From Mya arenaria (Eukaryota; Mollusca; Bivalvia; Myida; Myidae): a DNA stretch of 64,000 nucleotides. A program made the translations under genes and the position numbers. Below, in pieces: positions 34,331 through 46,454 of the stretch. The notes below the pieces were generated by a model that was not told the origin of the DNA, made no database searches, and saw only the letters and a list, made by a program, of their open reading frames with translations. Position 1 is the first letter of the stretch. Each line of letters starts with the position of its first letter. The stretch covers positions 35,033,725 through 35,097,724 of the forward strand of contig NC_069126.1 of the NCBI RefSeq assembly GCF_026914265.1. Direction: 5' to 3'.

Positions 34331-36744
34331 TTTAAAATATCAGAGCTGTTGCAAAGCCCCTGAACTTGGCTTTTCAGTCAAACAAGGCGCATAACAACAA
34401 TTATTAAAATGTTCAAGTTTTACCCATTGTTCAACTAAAAAATACAAATGAGGCTGTTGAGTCTCAAATAGGCTGAATACGGACAAAATTCATACAGTAG
34501 TGAAACTTGTGTATTCTGAAATGTCAGCAGTATCCAAACACAAAAGTTCTCGGGAAACTCTACAATCCAAGATGGTGTCCAAGATGGCTGCTATAAATTG
34601 CCTATTTACATGTAGCAAAAAAGTTTAATTATTGCAAGTTTCATTACATAGATAAAGGTGAATATTCATCTGGATATTACCTCTCTCAAAATGGCATATA
34701 ACTATGACCACTTCAAGGCCAAGGTTGTTTCAATGTCAAAGTACAAACAATCAGTTAATGGCCAAAAGATTTGTCAAAAACTGTCACAACACAGCCTAAT
34801 AGTTGTGGGACATGTTAAAAGCAGTGATAACAAGGAGTTGATTCAAGATGACCTTTTTACTGCTATGCAATCTAAAATGGATTCTAGAATAGTTCTTATT
34901 TTAGTAAGCATATGAGACGGCAGTTAATTGGACACTTTGGAGAAAAAAATACTTATTTCTTTAACTTGTTGATTAACAAATTAGTAACTTAAGGCAGAGA
35001 AACATCTATTAAAATTCATTGAAAATTGCAGAGAAGGAAAAGCTAATTCAAACTGCAGCTAAGTTTATCTCGGTGGACTTTATATTCAGATGACTTTTCT
35101 TGGTACCATTGGGACAATTATGACTTATTTCTTCCTAAGGGAATGGTATAAGAGACTGTGTACGCAGAAAATGTATTCTTGCATACCGGACGTGTGTTTC
35201 CGGTCATGTGACCAGTGCTGGAAAAACCTGTCTTACACCCCACAATGTCATGTAAGATGAGTCATGCGCAACAACGCACCACCTCTTATTTCTTTTATTG
35301 TATGGTTTATTAAAAGTATATTATGCCATTTCAATAAAGCGGAATCAAATATATAAGTAAGCAAGTCCTTTAATTAAAATTGAAAATAAACGATCATAAA
35401 AAAAGTGATTTTTAGACGTCAATAGTGATTTAATATTAATGCGCACAACTTCGCTCATGTTAATTTTTCCAGAAATTCATCATATAGTTATGCAAGAAAA
35501 AATATCAATCATGTGTTTCCGGTATGGATAGAAAAATCCTTCTCTCGGGCACGCTGCAAGATCGGTAACTCAGCAAACCTGGTTACCGGCTTACGTGCGT
35601 GCCACCTGGTCAGATTTTTTTATTGTGCTTTTTAATGTATTGACAACTTTGCTTCGGCCAGTTTTATAATTATAATTAGAATAAAAGGGATGTGCATGAA
35701 GTTTTCATTGAAAACAAAATAAAATATTGTTAAGCTCAATCAGTGGTGAAAATTGTACTAGATAGGCATAAAATCCTACCTATTGACACATTCTTGAGAT
35801 ACCTCTTATCAGTATTATCTGCTCAATAACTTAAGATGCTTTTTTCCAATCATCACCAAATTTGGTCAAAATGTGTATATCTTGGCCAGCTTTAATAAAC
35901 AGCACAACCTTTGAAATGGCAAGAAATGTCTTTACAGTGTTGGTTCTCTAAATTTTGTTTAAATGTATTCCCACTTACCAACAAACTTTGTGCACTAAAA
36001 TTAGGACAGGCATATTTTTAACAGATGGTGCTATTGTTGTTTTTTGCCTTACTGATTTATATTCCTGATAATCTGAGTGAAAAAAAGTAAAATGCAACAG
36101 CTTGGTAAAAAAGGAAAATCAAACTTGCGATGTTCTAAGTGATAATGCTGGTGTAGATTATGGTAGCACATATGATATAGTTAATAATGAATCCATGACC
36201 AAAGCTTGTTGTGAAAGCTATTAAAGGGAGGAGGGGTGTGGGGGTGGTCAAATAAGCAAGGCTTGGTGTCCTTAAATTAAGATGATCATTTTTGGTTACA
36301 GTGTTGTTGTTTTTTACCTAATTAGGATTCTAAGCATTTTTTTTTTTATTTTTTTTTATGATTGAGTTACTTCATTATTAATTAATAATACTCTTTCAAA
36401 ATACTAACCTGTAGAATATTATATCTGTTGAAATCAAGATATATATTATGATATATGAGTCCTTCTACACCAGTGTCAGGTGAATGTCTTTTTAAAACAG
36501 GCTTACTAACAGCTGATACTAACACAAAGAACAAAGACAAATATTGGAAGGGACACTTGATTTCAACTGGTGGTGTCCCTTTGGGATCCCTGGAAAAAAA
36601 GTTATTGTCGACCCCTGTCCTCCACTTTTAATCATTCTGTCCATATTATATTTGATATTTAAAGAGACACTCATATTTAAAATCAATACATACACATGTG
36701 TAACAAAAATAAATTTGACTGATAAACCTTTAACTACTTACTAT

Positions 36745-38016
36745 GGCCACAACAAATTGATCATTTGTTCTACGGATTTTGCAAAAAAAGTAGGAGCGAG
36801 CAAAGGTGAGCGCAAAGCGAAAAAAAAAGTTTATTTCTTACCAAATTGATCATATAATTATGTCAAGAAATGCTTTTTAATTGCAAACACAGGTTCTCAG
36901 TTATAAATGAAAAGGTTTTGATTGTATCACATGAAAATCTGTCTCAATATTTAACAAATGGCAATGAGATCCAGTGCTTTACTATTAACTTTAATTTAAA
37001 AGTGGATATATTGTAGACAACATTCCTAATAGTAACATGCAATTATTGGAAGACCAAATAGAAAATGTAAATAACTCAGAGAACATTTCTAAAAAAAGCT
37101 ATGATAATTAAAGCAGCACCACAAATGTGGCAACGGTCATTATATTAGAGCAGGTGGTGGAATGAAGATGAAGGAACAGCCAACTTTAATCACAGGCCAC
37201 TTTACTGGACTTTCGGTCCAGCCAACCCCTGGTAAATCCACCGCATTCACCCGGCACTGTCGGGCCTACTGGAAGGTTAAAACACTGCCTATTTCCCCGG
37301 CTATCCCTGGTATACCCCCGGACCCTGGGTGGGGGTGAATGAGGGAGGGTGGGGGTGATATTTCTAAAACATTTACAAGTCCTACTATTTTTATCAGTTA
37401 AAAACAATAGAAAATTGAGAAATGCATTTTAGTATTTAAAAAATAACATGTTCAATTGTTTTGTACTCAAAATCCGATTAAGTTTAACACTAAACTTTGA
37501 GTACAAAACAATTAATTACTTAAAACACACATGAATAATTATTGCCTCCGACGCTGTGAAACTGTTGTTGTTTACTGAAGACTATAATCCATTTACTATG
37601 ACTATGACACTGATTTCATTTAAAATGTGTATTTTACATAACGAAAACTGAAAGTAACCTGAAAATTGATACCGGAAATAAATAAAATCGATGTGTCCTA
37701 CAAAACAAGACTATCAACAAATATCGGCTGTTTTGCGGTTACACAGACCTGATTTTGTTCTGACACGAGGAAATTTTGGTCGCGAAGAATGTTAAGCATT
37801 GAAATACCTTCAAACAAAGGCAGGTCGACGTTGCAGGTTTAAATTCTATGTAAAAGAACGTCAGAAATAGAGAAAATTCAGAAGTAAACAAAAAAAGTAA
37901 TATGCGCGGCCAAAAAGTATGTGCCGGCGCAAAAAAAGGTTTTTTTATTATTTTTTTCGTTTTTTAAATTTTAGGTGCGGCAAATCCGACGAACAAATGA
38001 TCAATTTGTTGTGGCC
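36745..38016. mobile_element. 1.27-kb transposon with 26-bp perfect TIRs
   Basis: Perfect 26-bp inverted repeats at 36745-36770 and 37991-38016, each beginning or ending GGCCACAACAAATTGATC (or its complement) and followed by cggattt-like sequence. A TA dinucleotide lies at or one base from each end (36742-36743 and 38017-38018), compatible with a TA target duplication. It holds no transposase. A composite GC-rich repeat (37170-37345) and a perfect 18-bp inverted repeat (37454-37471 / 37496-37513) are nested inside. Confidence 0.75.
37454..37513. repeat. 18-bp perfect inverted repeat
   Basis: AATTGTTTTGTACTCAAA (37454-37471) and its exact complement TTTGAGTACAAAACAATT (37496-37513), separated by 24 bp. 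It could form a hairpin or mark the ends of a very small element nested in the larger transposon. Confidence 0.85.
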
Positions 38017-38240
38017 TAAATATTGCATTCATGGAAAATATTAATGACTGATATCAAGATTAGAACCATGTATTTAATAGGAGAAAGCGCAAAAATATTA
38101 AATGATTGGTGAATGCTAAAAGATTTCTTGTGGTCTACTATAGTCTCATTAGGTAGAATTACCATGTTTTATGCTTATTTCTTTCAAGCTAAACTCGATA
38201 TCCTTCATAAGAACCATTGATTTGACATTTATTCATCCTT

Positions 38241-39260
38241 TTTGTGTCGCCTGAAAAGACGACATATAGGGGTTACTTTTGTCGGCGGCGGTGTCGGCGG
38301 CGGCGGCGTCCGCGTCCCATTTTCGCTAGATCTAATTGAGGGCAAGTGCAGTGCACAAGAACTGTTACTCTTGCTTCCATATTTTGAGAGTTTTGCCCTT
38401 TGTTATTTTTCATGCTTAAAGTTTTGTCCGGGGCATATCTTGTAGAATATAAGAGTTATCAACTTGAAACTTCATATGTAGATAGATCTCATGGAGGGCA
38501 AGTGCAGTGCACAATAACAGTAACTCTTGCTTTCTTAGTTTTAAAATTATTGCCCTTTGTTAATTTTCATGCTTAAAAGTTTTGTCCGGGGCATATCTTG
38601 AAGAATATAAGAGGTATCAACTTGAAACTTCATAGCTAGACAGATCTCATTGAGGGCAAGTGCAGTGCACAATAACAGTAACTCTTGCTTTCTTAGTTTT
38701 AAAGTTATTGCCCTTTGTTAATTTTCATGCTTAAAGTTTTGTGCGGGGCATATATTGAAGAATATAAGAGGTATCAACTTGAAACTTAATAGCTAGATAT
38801 ATCTCATTGAGGGCAAGTGCAGTGCACAATAACAGTAACTCTTGCTTTCTTAGTTTTAAAGTTATTGCCCTTTGTTAATTTTCATGCTTAAAGTTTTGTC
38901 GGGGGCATATCTTGAAGAATATAAGAGGTATCAACTTGAAACTTCATAGCTAGATAGATCTCATTGAGGGCAAGTGCAGTGCACAAGAACCGTTACTCTT
39001 GCTGCCATATTTTTAGAGTTATTGCCCTTTGTTAATTTTCTTGCTTAGGTTTTGTCCGTGGCATATCTCGTAAACTATAGGAGGTTTCAACCTGAAACTT
39101 ATTCCGTAGGTATATCTGATTGAGGGTTCAAATGCCACCTACACTTGAAAGTTAAATGGCAACATCATTGTCTATAAATGAATAAAATGCCAATCTTACA
39201 GCTATAATGTCGACAGTAAATAATTCGTCAGACGACACATCCGACTCGCGGAGTTCTAGT
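38241..39260 (+). mobile_element. Pearl/HINE-like element with 157-bp core repeats
   Basis: A 5' sub-terminal repeat GTGTCGCCTGA (38244-38254) is mirrored by TCAGACGACAC (39228-39238). A small hairpin (ACTC-gcg-GAGT, 39244-39254) and a CTAGT end follow. Between them, after a GC-rich gtcggcggcgg block, stand about five tandem units; the anchor gggcaagtgcagtgcaca recurs at 38340, 38497, 38654, 38811 and 38968, exactly 157 bp apart. This is the layout described for pearl elements of oysters and Helentron-associated elements. They encode no protein. Confidence 0.75.
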
Positions 39261-40478
39261 TGGAATATTAAAACAATATTATTAATTGTGGTAAAAATTG
39301 TGGTAAATCTTATTTGGTAGTAAGAGTGCGTCTTTTAAGTGACAATCATATTTAAAATCACCATGCACATGTATAAAAAACAAAAAATTTGAGTGATAAA
39401 CGGGAAAACCTTAAATTAAAATGAGTTATTATAATATAAGTCTGTGAATTTGGCAAGTTAAAGTTGCAGATTATTTGATTTTTAATGTAATTGTTTCAAA
39501 AAAAGTTGAAATCGGGAGACTTAAACTTTCACATTTCAATGAAAAACTTCCAAAATTAATTGACATGAAGTTCATACGTCCAGTTTCAAATTCTTAATGG
39601 AAGCCCTAAATAATCAACTATCATCTTATAAGGTAGAAATACAGTGTAACTGTGTTTTCTGCACCTTTCTTTCAAATTTAACTTGGTATCCTTCATAAGA
39701 ACTATTGTTTTCAATATTTATTCACCAATTTTGGTAATAAAAACAATTGGATTACTGGTGGTTCATCTTATTTGGGAATAAGACTAAAGTGTGAATCTTT
39801 AAGACTCTTTACTTCACCATTATACATGTACAGGAATGTGTGCTCTATTTCAAACATTTCTTTTATATTGTCAGCTGTTTTTCAGCTCATTATATTGTCC
39901 AGATTTGCATTTTATCTCTGAAATCAATGCTTCGTCTTGAATAACATTAATATTAATGAAGTTTTATTTAGAAAAGAAATGAATTTATTTCATGCTCTTG
40001 TGCTCTCTGGCCATAAATATGTATGAGAGTGTGAAAGACGCGTTTATTCAGACTCTCAGTCTGGTACATATAAGTTAAGAGTATTAATTTTTGTGGTCCT
40101 TAGAGAGACTGTACATGCATATGTAAGTATATTGTGTATATATAAGCATTTTGCATTTTTTGACAATTTAAAAAAAATATATATTCTTAAAAAATAAAAT
40201 GTTTATTCATGGTTAAGTAATTCAAGTTGTTTGAATGAGATGTAGGGGTTGTTTTGAACTTTGTTTTTCACATATCCAACTGTGTTTCAAATAACAGCTT
40301 TACCCATGTACAGTTGGAAATTTCTTTAATTTGTATTAAAACATACATGTAGGGACTTAATTTCTTGTTCAAAGCCAAAGTTGAAATGTTAACTGTAAGC
40401 AATCAAAACGTTTATGATATTCTGTAAGTCATATATATATTTTCTGTAAAAGTCTAGCTGTTGTGATTCTGTTTAGGC

Positions 40479-42670
40479 TAGTGTTGGGAATCAGTTCTAG
40501 TTTGACTGTCGATAATTGGTTCAACTTAAGTAACCGCTTATCGATAGTAAATTGGTTTTTGACAATACCTGAATTGGAATTCTATTCTGGTGCAATAACT
40601 CGTTGTCCTTAACTATGCTTATGTTTATGATTGAAGTTATTTAAGGAATGAATTGCGGGGTTGATGTCATTATCGGGGATATGAACGCAATTGGGTTGGT
40701 CAAAGTACGCGTGGAGTCCTTCGGACTCCACACACATTCCTTATATTTACATGAAAGTTTTCCGGCATATGCCGGATTTTCCGGTTTTTCCTGATCCAGA
40801 GGGGTCGTTTTTCCAAATCGTGTAAATCCGTTGAGATTTTCAGAGGGGGGTTAGGGGGTATGACCCAACTCCTCTTCCGAATTTCGATTATATTTTGCAG
40901 AGGTCAACAATAAGTCCGATTTCACAACCTCCATTTTTGCAATCCAGCAGGTGCCCGCTTGAACAAGTGTGCGTTTTTATTTCATTTACAGAGATAGCCG
41001 ATCTTTTTGTTCGATTACGGCCAAACAGACTCGGTGTGCGATCCTCTCAAAACCCTATATGTCATTCGTGTGAAAGGATACTTTTGATTGGCTTACTCGA
41101 TTTTGCTCTCCAATGAAATAGCGTGCCTTTTATCACTTAAGGACTGCACATAAAGATGGCCGACATTGTTATTATTAGCAACTGTCATTCGATGCAGATG
41201 ATTGTTTATCAAACAAAATAGTTCTGAAAATTAAGTTTTTGCTAGCGGGTTATAATACGAAGAACTTAGAAAAGGCAGTAAAAAAAGTGGAGGTGGGAAT
41301 GTTTGTCTGAGGTTGACAAAAACGGTGATAGATGGGGAAATCACTCTGCGGAGCGTAATCATTTGGCGATGAAATAATGTGTAAAAACCAATCATTTGGG
41401 AATCTTCCCTGCAGCTTCTCAAAACTGAAAAAGCAAAAAGGGTTGCAAAATTACACGGACTGGCCAAACAGACGGTGCTTAAAAGGAAATGAAAAAATGA
41501 AAATGGTAGCAACAGTCAGAATAAATGGAAAAGAATCAAACTTGGTTGATTAATGGTTGTTAAAAGAGTGTTGACAAAAGCATCAGTTTGAAATATTATA
41601 AGTTTTTTTGGTCCAAATCTTAATCATAATAAATAAATGAAGAAATTCTACCTTATACATTTTTGTGACTGTTGATACATTTCCTACCAAACGAATCAGT
41701 TTAGGCATAAAATTCATTAATGGTATCATTTTCTAATATTTTTTCTTTTTAATAGTGTAGAAAATATTATTTAGCCATACATTAAAGTAATTTAAGTCAG
41801 GCTTCAATTTCATTTCATAGTCAATTTATACTCTGGAATGGCATTTTATTCCCTTAAAATTCTTAAATCTCAGGAGCTTCCGGGGGCCTCCGGCCCCCTG
41901 CCAGGGCTTTGCCCTGGACCCACCGGGGGCCCTGCGGCCCCCAGCAAAATATTTCAGGTTTTTCAAAATTTCCAACTTTCACCCATGTATTTACACCAAT
42001 AGTTCATAATTTCTTTCAAGAATTGTTAAAAAAATACTTCATTTCATTTAAGAAAACCTTTCAGTTATCCGTTCTTACCCATTCTGTAAATAGAACGACC
42101 CGACTAGAACCGGAATATTTTTTTTCAAATGACGTCACAATAACGCGGGAAAAGATCAACCACTTGAAATCACTTTAAAACGTAAAATTGAAACACTTCT
42201 GGTACCAATATATTTAAAATATAATAAACTAACACTTTTAAAAATGTTGATCTATTTTTAACGGGACCTGCAGAAACAATACAACCAATAACAAGATCAA
42301 TAGCTTTCATGTATATTGTTATGCAATGAATTACAATCCGAACATATCCGAAGATGTTGCGTTCATTGATTGATGAACGCAATTGCAGAAAGGCAGTTCA
42401 TTTAAGGAATGGAAGTTGAGGTGTAAATATTTAGTCAGGTGTTGTTGCTTTGGCCATATTGTTAAAAATATCAACTGCATGAACACTTTCAAATGTATAA
42501 ATGAATTCAAAGGAGAAATTTTGCGAGCATTAACCAACGGCAACTAATGACTGGAAAGAAGAAAATTGATGGTCGATTTATTATGACCAAATACAATCGA
42601 TTGTTGCCAATTTTAGGCCCTACCAATCAATTTTCGATTATACATGTTATCAATCATCGACACATCACTA
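40479..42670. mobile_element. Possible 2.2-kb hAT-like element
   Basis: Left end TAGTGTTGGGAATC and right end (complement) TAGTGATGTGTCGATG share TAGTG.TG, and both ends are rich in tcgat/aatcga motifs. The flanking 8-mers (GTTTAGGC and CTTGAGCC) agree at only five positions, so a target duplication is not demonstrated. No transposase is visible inside. The boundaries should be treated as tentative. Confidence 0.3.
41882..41942. repeat. Three consecutive GC-rich hairpins
   Basis: GGGGGCC-TCC-GGCCCCC (41882-41898), CCAGGGC-TTT-GCCCTGG (41901-41917) and GGGGGCC-CTGC-GGCCCCC (41925-41942) follow each other in an otherwise AT-rich stretch. All three stems are perfect 7-bp pairs. Similar text occurs as a dispersed motif in mollusc genomes as I recall. 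Confidence 0.85.
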
Positions 42671-43104
42671 CTTGAGCCATTCTTGAACATGTTTGAAGCA
42701 GTCTTAGAAATTCAGATATAAAGCACTAGCCTGAATGTATATATTCATAAAGTACCAAACATTTTACAAGCCTGAGTCTATATAAGTATTGAAAAAAGTA
42801 CTTAATTTTTTCCTTTGCCTTAAATTTCACATTGCACATCATATTCTTTACTCAAGATTCTGCATATGCATTTTTTTCTGACCTTTTGGGGCTGAATTTC
42901 AGCACCATTATAATACCCAATGCTAAAACATAGACTTTTTACCCATAATTTTATGTAAAAATAAAATTCCCAATTATATTTTACTCTTTTTTTTTATAAA
43001 AAAAAATGGACTCCATTCTGTTTGTGTATGGAAAAGTAAAATATTTTAGTGTATTCTTAATGAAACAATCTGGATTATGAGGGTACCAATACCCAAAATT
43101 TTTA

Positions 43105-43152
43105 GACAAAAACTAAAAATGGTCAAAACTGTTAATTTGTGAGAGTGCAGCT
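43105..43152. mobile_element. TTAA-type MITE, right-end fragment
   Basis: The end gtgagagtgcagct followed by TTAA (43153-43156) matches the family termini. Only about 50 bp is recognisable. It lies 80 bp from the complete copy at 43233-43582. Confidence 0.55.
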
Positions 43153-43232
43153 TTAAAGCACTCAGGCTCTCGTTCATTTTTAAGCAAAATTCCCCAAAAG
43201 ACCCCTACCTGCTCTATTCCCAAAGTGTTTAA

Positions 43233-43582
43233 AGCTGCACTCTCACAGTTTGAATTTTTTGACAACTTTTTTATTTTTTGTCTTGGAATGAGCCAATTTA
43301 TGCGAAATGCATGCTAACCAGTGATATAAGACTGCTAACAAAACATTAGATTGCAGATTTTTATATTAAAGTTCAAAAATTGATGTTTTATGCATATTTC
43401 TTAAACCATTAGTAATAAGCCATAAAACATTAATTTTGGAACGGAATCATGAAAATTTGCGATCTGACCTTTTGTCAGCCAGTCTTTTATCACTGGTTTG
43501 CAGATATTTACGCTAAAAATTGTTCATTCCAAGACAAAAAATAAAAAAGTTGTAAAAACGGTAAATCTGTGAGAGTGCATCT
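43233..43582. mobile_element. TTAA-type MITE, complete copy
   Basis: 350-bp element with inverted ends AGCTGCACTCTCACAG and CTGTGAGAGTGCATCT, flanked by TTAA on both sides (43229-43232 and 43583-43586). The inverted similarity extends well inside (ttggaatgagccaatttatg / attgttcattccaagac), so it is partly palindromic. TTAA duplication points to the piggyBac superfamily. No ORF. Confidence 0.82.
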
Positions 43583-44410
43583 TTAAAAATCTGATGCGCT
43601 TCTTATCAATTTCAACAATAATATAACGTTGCCCATTGTACAATATACTGGTAACTGGTGCATTGGTAATGGATAACCCATGAAAGGCCTTGCAAAATAT
43701 GCATTTATTAGGGACACTTGTTAGAAGGGCGGACTAACTGACAAAGGATAAGTGGGAGTTTTATTCAGTTGAAGTTAAAATTTAATGAAAATTACTGTAA
43801 TGTGACACATGATTTACTGGTAGACTTTTTATTAATTAGCAAGTGCATCAGATGAAATATGATGGGAACTTAATTTTTATTACCTAAATAAGCTCGTGTC
43901 CGTGGCCTATGAAAACTGATCTTGTGAATAATATGGAAATTTATTTCAAAGCATGATTTTATCTACCTTGACGTGAATATTTAATGTCTTATGTTAATTT
44001 CCATACAGAAAATGAGCATGATTTATCGGGTTACGTTTCAAAATTAGTTGAAATATTTGCATATTTGGTGAAATGTAAATTAAGTTCAACACATACTAGA
44101 ATTCATCTGAATTAAATTAGACCATTGCCAGTGCAGTAATTTGTAACATGATGTTTTAATACAGTCAAATTGATTTAGTCTCTTTACAATCTTGAACTGA
44201 ATATATTCATACTTTTTATTTTGTTAAAGTTCAAACAGTGCATGACGGCGGTGTATAGCAGTACATGCATACTTAAAAACAGGAAGAAATTTGAGATAAG
44301 GCCTAAAAAACAACAACGTTTGGTTTAGTTGACCCCACCCTACCTTCGAAATATGTGTCAACCCTAATGTTTTTATAGTCAGTTGGAAAAAAATAATAAA
44401 AATCATCATT

Positions 44411-45584
44411 TTTTGTGTCGCCTGAAAAGACAACATATAGGGGTTACTTTTGTCGGTGGCAGCGGCGTCGGTGGCCGCGGCGTCCGCGTCCCATTTTCGC
44501 TTGTCCGGGGTATATCTCCTAAACTATTAGTGGTATCAACTTGAAATTTCATATGTAGATTGATCTAATTAAGGGCAAGTGCAGTGCACATGAACTGTTA
44601 CTCTTGCTTCCATATTTTTATAGTTATTGCCCTTTGTTATTTTTCATGCTTAAAGTTTTGTCCGGGGCATATCTTGTAGAATATAAGAGTTATCCACTTG
44701 AAACTTCATATGTAGATAGATCTCATGGAGGGCAAGTGCAGTGCACAATAACAGTAACTCTTGCTTTCTTAGTTTTAAAGTATTTGCCCTTTGGTAATTT
44801 TCATGCTTAACGTTTTGTACGGGGTATATCTTGAAGAATATAAGAATTATCAACTTGAAACTTCATAGCTAGATAGATCTCATTTAGGACAAGTGCAGTG
44901 CACAAGAACCGTTACTCTTGCTGCCATATTTTTAGAGTTATTACCCTTTGTTAATTTTCTTGCTTAGGTTTTGTCCGTGGCATATCTCGTAAACTATAGG
45001 AGGTATCAACCTGAAACTTATTCTGTAGGTATATCTGATTGAGGGAAAGTGCAGTGCACAAAAACCATAACTCTTGCATCTATATGTTTAGAGTTATTGC
45101 CCTTTGTTAATTTTCATGCTTAAAGTTTTGTCCGGGGCATATCTTGAAGGATATAAGAGGTATCAACTTGAAACTTCATAGCTAGATAGATCTCATTGAG
45201 GGCAAGTGCAGTGCACAAGAACCGTTACTCTTGCTGCCATATTTTTAGAGTTATTGCTTTTTGTTAGTTTTGTCTGGGGCATATCTTGAAGAATATAAGA
45301 GGTATCAACTTGAAACTTCATAGCTAGATAGATCTCATTGAGGGCAAGTGCAATGCACAAGAACCGTTACTCTTGCTGCCATATGTTTAGAGTTATTGCC
45401 CTTTGTTAATTTTCTTGCTTAGGTTTTGTCCGTGGCATATCTCGTAAACTATCAAATGCCACCTACACTTGAAAGTTAAATGGCAACATCATTGTCTATA
45501 AATGAATAAAATGCCAATCTAACAGCTATAATGTCGACAGTAAATAATTCGTCAGGCGACACATCCGACTCGCGGAGTTCTAGT
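44411..45584 (+). mobile_element. Second pearl/HINE-like element with 157-bp core repeats
   Basis: Same head (GTGTCGCCTGAAAAGACAAC), GC-rich block, 157-bp units (gggcaagtgcagtgcac anchors at 44573, 44730 and later), tail, sub-terminal TCAGGCGACAC, hairpin and CTAGT end as the copy at 38241-39260, in the same orientation. Units here differ more from one another, and one is shortened near 45270. Confidence 0.75.
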
Positions 45585-45639
45585 ATTTGTTAAAGGTGTG
45601 TTTTAATTTGTAGTTTAAAACTCTCAAATCTTTATACAG

Positions 45640-45780
45640 AAGATTAACAACATTCTCCAATGATGACAATATTGTTTTTACTTAAAGCTTAATAAAAAAT
45701 TATCATAGTAATAAAACACCTACCTACCCTACCTGTTTTTGAAAAGGATGTAACCCTAACCAAACCATTTTTTTGGCCTT
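45640..45780 (+). repeat. Dispersed repeat (cctacct-type), second copy
   Basis: Contains caatgatgacaatattg, cacctacctaccctacctg and ggatgtaaccctaaccaaac, matching 34195-34330. No coding potential. Confidence 0.5.
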
Positions 45781-46386
45781 AGCATTAAACTGATATATTA
45801 ATCTGTTAATTAAATCATTTTGTCATGCACAGAGGAATTATAAGTTTAATTGACATGTAGAACATAAAGATGATGTGTCACATGCAAATCCCATGACCCT
45901 ACCTCAAAGGTCTAGGCCTTACTTACAGGTTTATCATTATGAAATGCTGCATATTCATATACAGTATAGTTGGCAATCATCACTTACTGTGACAGCTCTA
46001 AATCCTACCTTTTCTTGAAAAAACTCTACTATTCTGGCTTTATTGTGAAAGAGTTTAAGAAAAAACTTATTTATAACCTTGCACTTCATGTACATCAAAA
46101 TTGATGAATTATTTGCTGCAAAAAGTTTAAAGAGTCCTACTATCCCTACTTTGTCAAAACAATGCTCCTACTTTTGTCCTAACTTTGAGTTTATTTGTCT
46201 CTTGAGAGCCTGTGTTTTGAATCAGGAAAATGCCTGTAAATTCTTTTTTCATAACTGATTTCTTTAAAAAAGTAAATCCTGCCGGACGGAACACCTTCAC
46301 TTGTTGACAGCAACTCTCAAGGTAACAGGTGTACCGTCCAATATCTGATGGATGTAGATTCTCACCCAGCTGTTGTTGTTTTTTAG

Positions 46387-46454
46387 GTAGATGAGCCATG
46401 AAGGAAGACGACAGTGATGTAGCTGGTCGACCACAGCCGTTACAGTTACACCAG
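46387..46454 (+). CDS. POU2F1: POU2F exon with start codon
   Basis: Acceptor ctgttgttgttttttag, donor CCAG|GTACGG. The ATG at 46398 opens [19 protein letters not shown]. An in-frame TGA at 46392-46394, inside the same exon, rules out an upstream extension and fixes the start. The first 11 bp are 5' UTR. A second ATG at 46391 is out of frame and stops after eight codons, making a tiny overlapping upstream ORF. Confidence 0.78.

Larger units (their letters stand above)
30830..46386 (+). other. Long non-coding interval, probable first intron of POU2F
   Basis: 15.6 kb with no recognisable coding exon on either strand. It is filled with transposon-derived sequence listed separately. If the first POU2F exon ends at 30829, this interval is its first intron; otherwise it is upstream intergenic DNA. 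A GC-richer patch near 40700-41200 (with an aagatggccgacatt motif) could hold an alternative promoter, but nothing there is convincing. Confidence 0.4.

Noticed and set aside
40895..41201. GC-richer ORF and ATGGCCGAC start as an alternative POU2F first exon
   Set aside because: Frames end quickly, no donor leads to the exon at 46387 in a way that adds coding sequence, and the start exon at 46387 already has an in-frame upstream stop.
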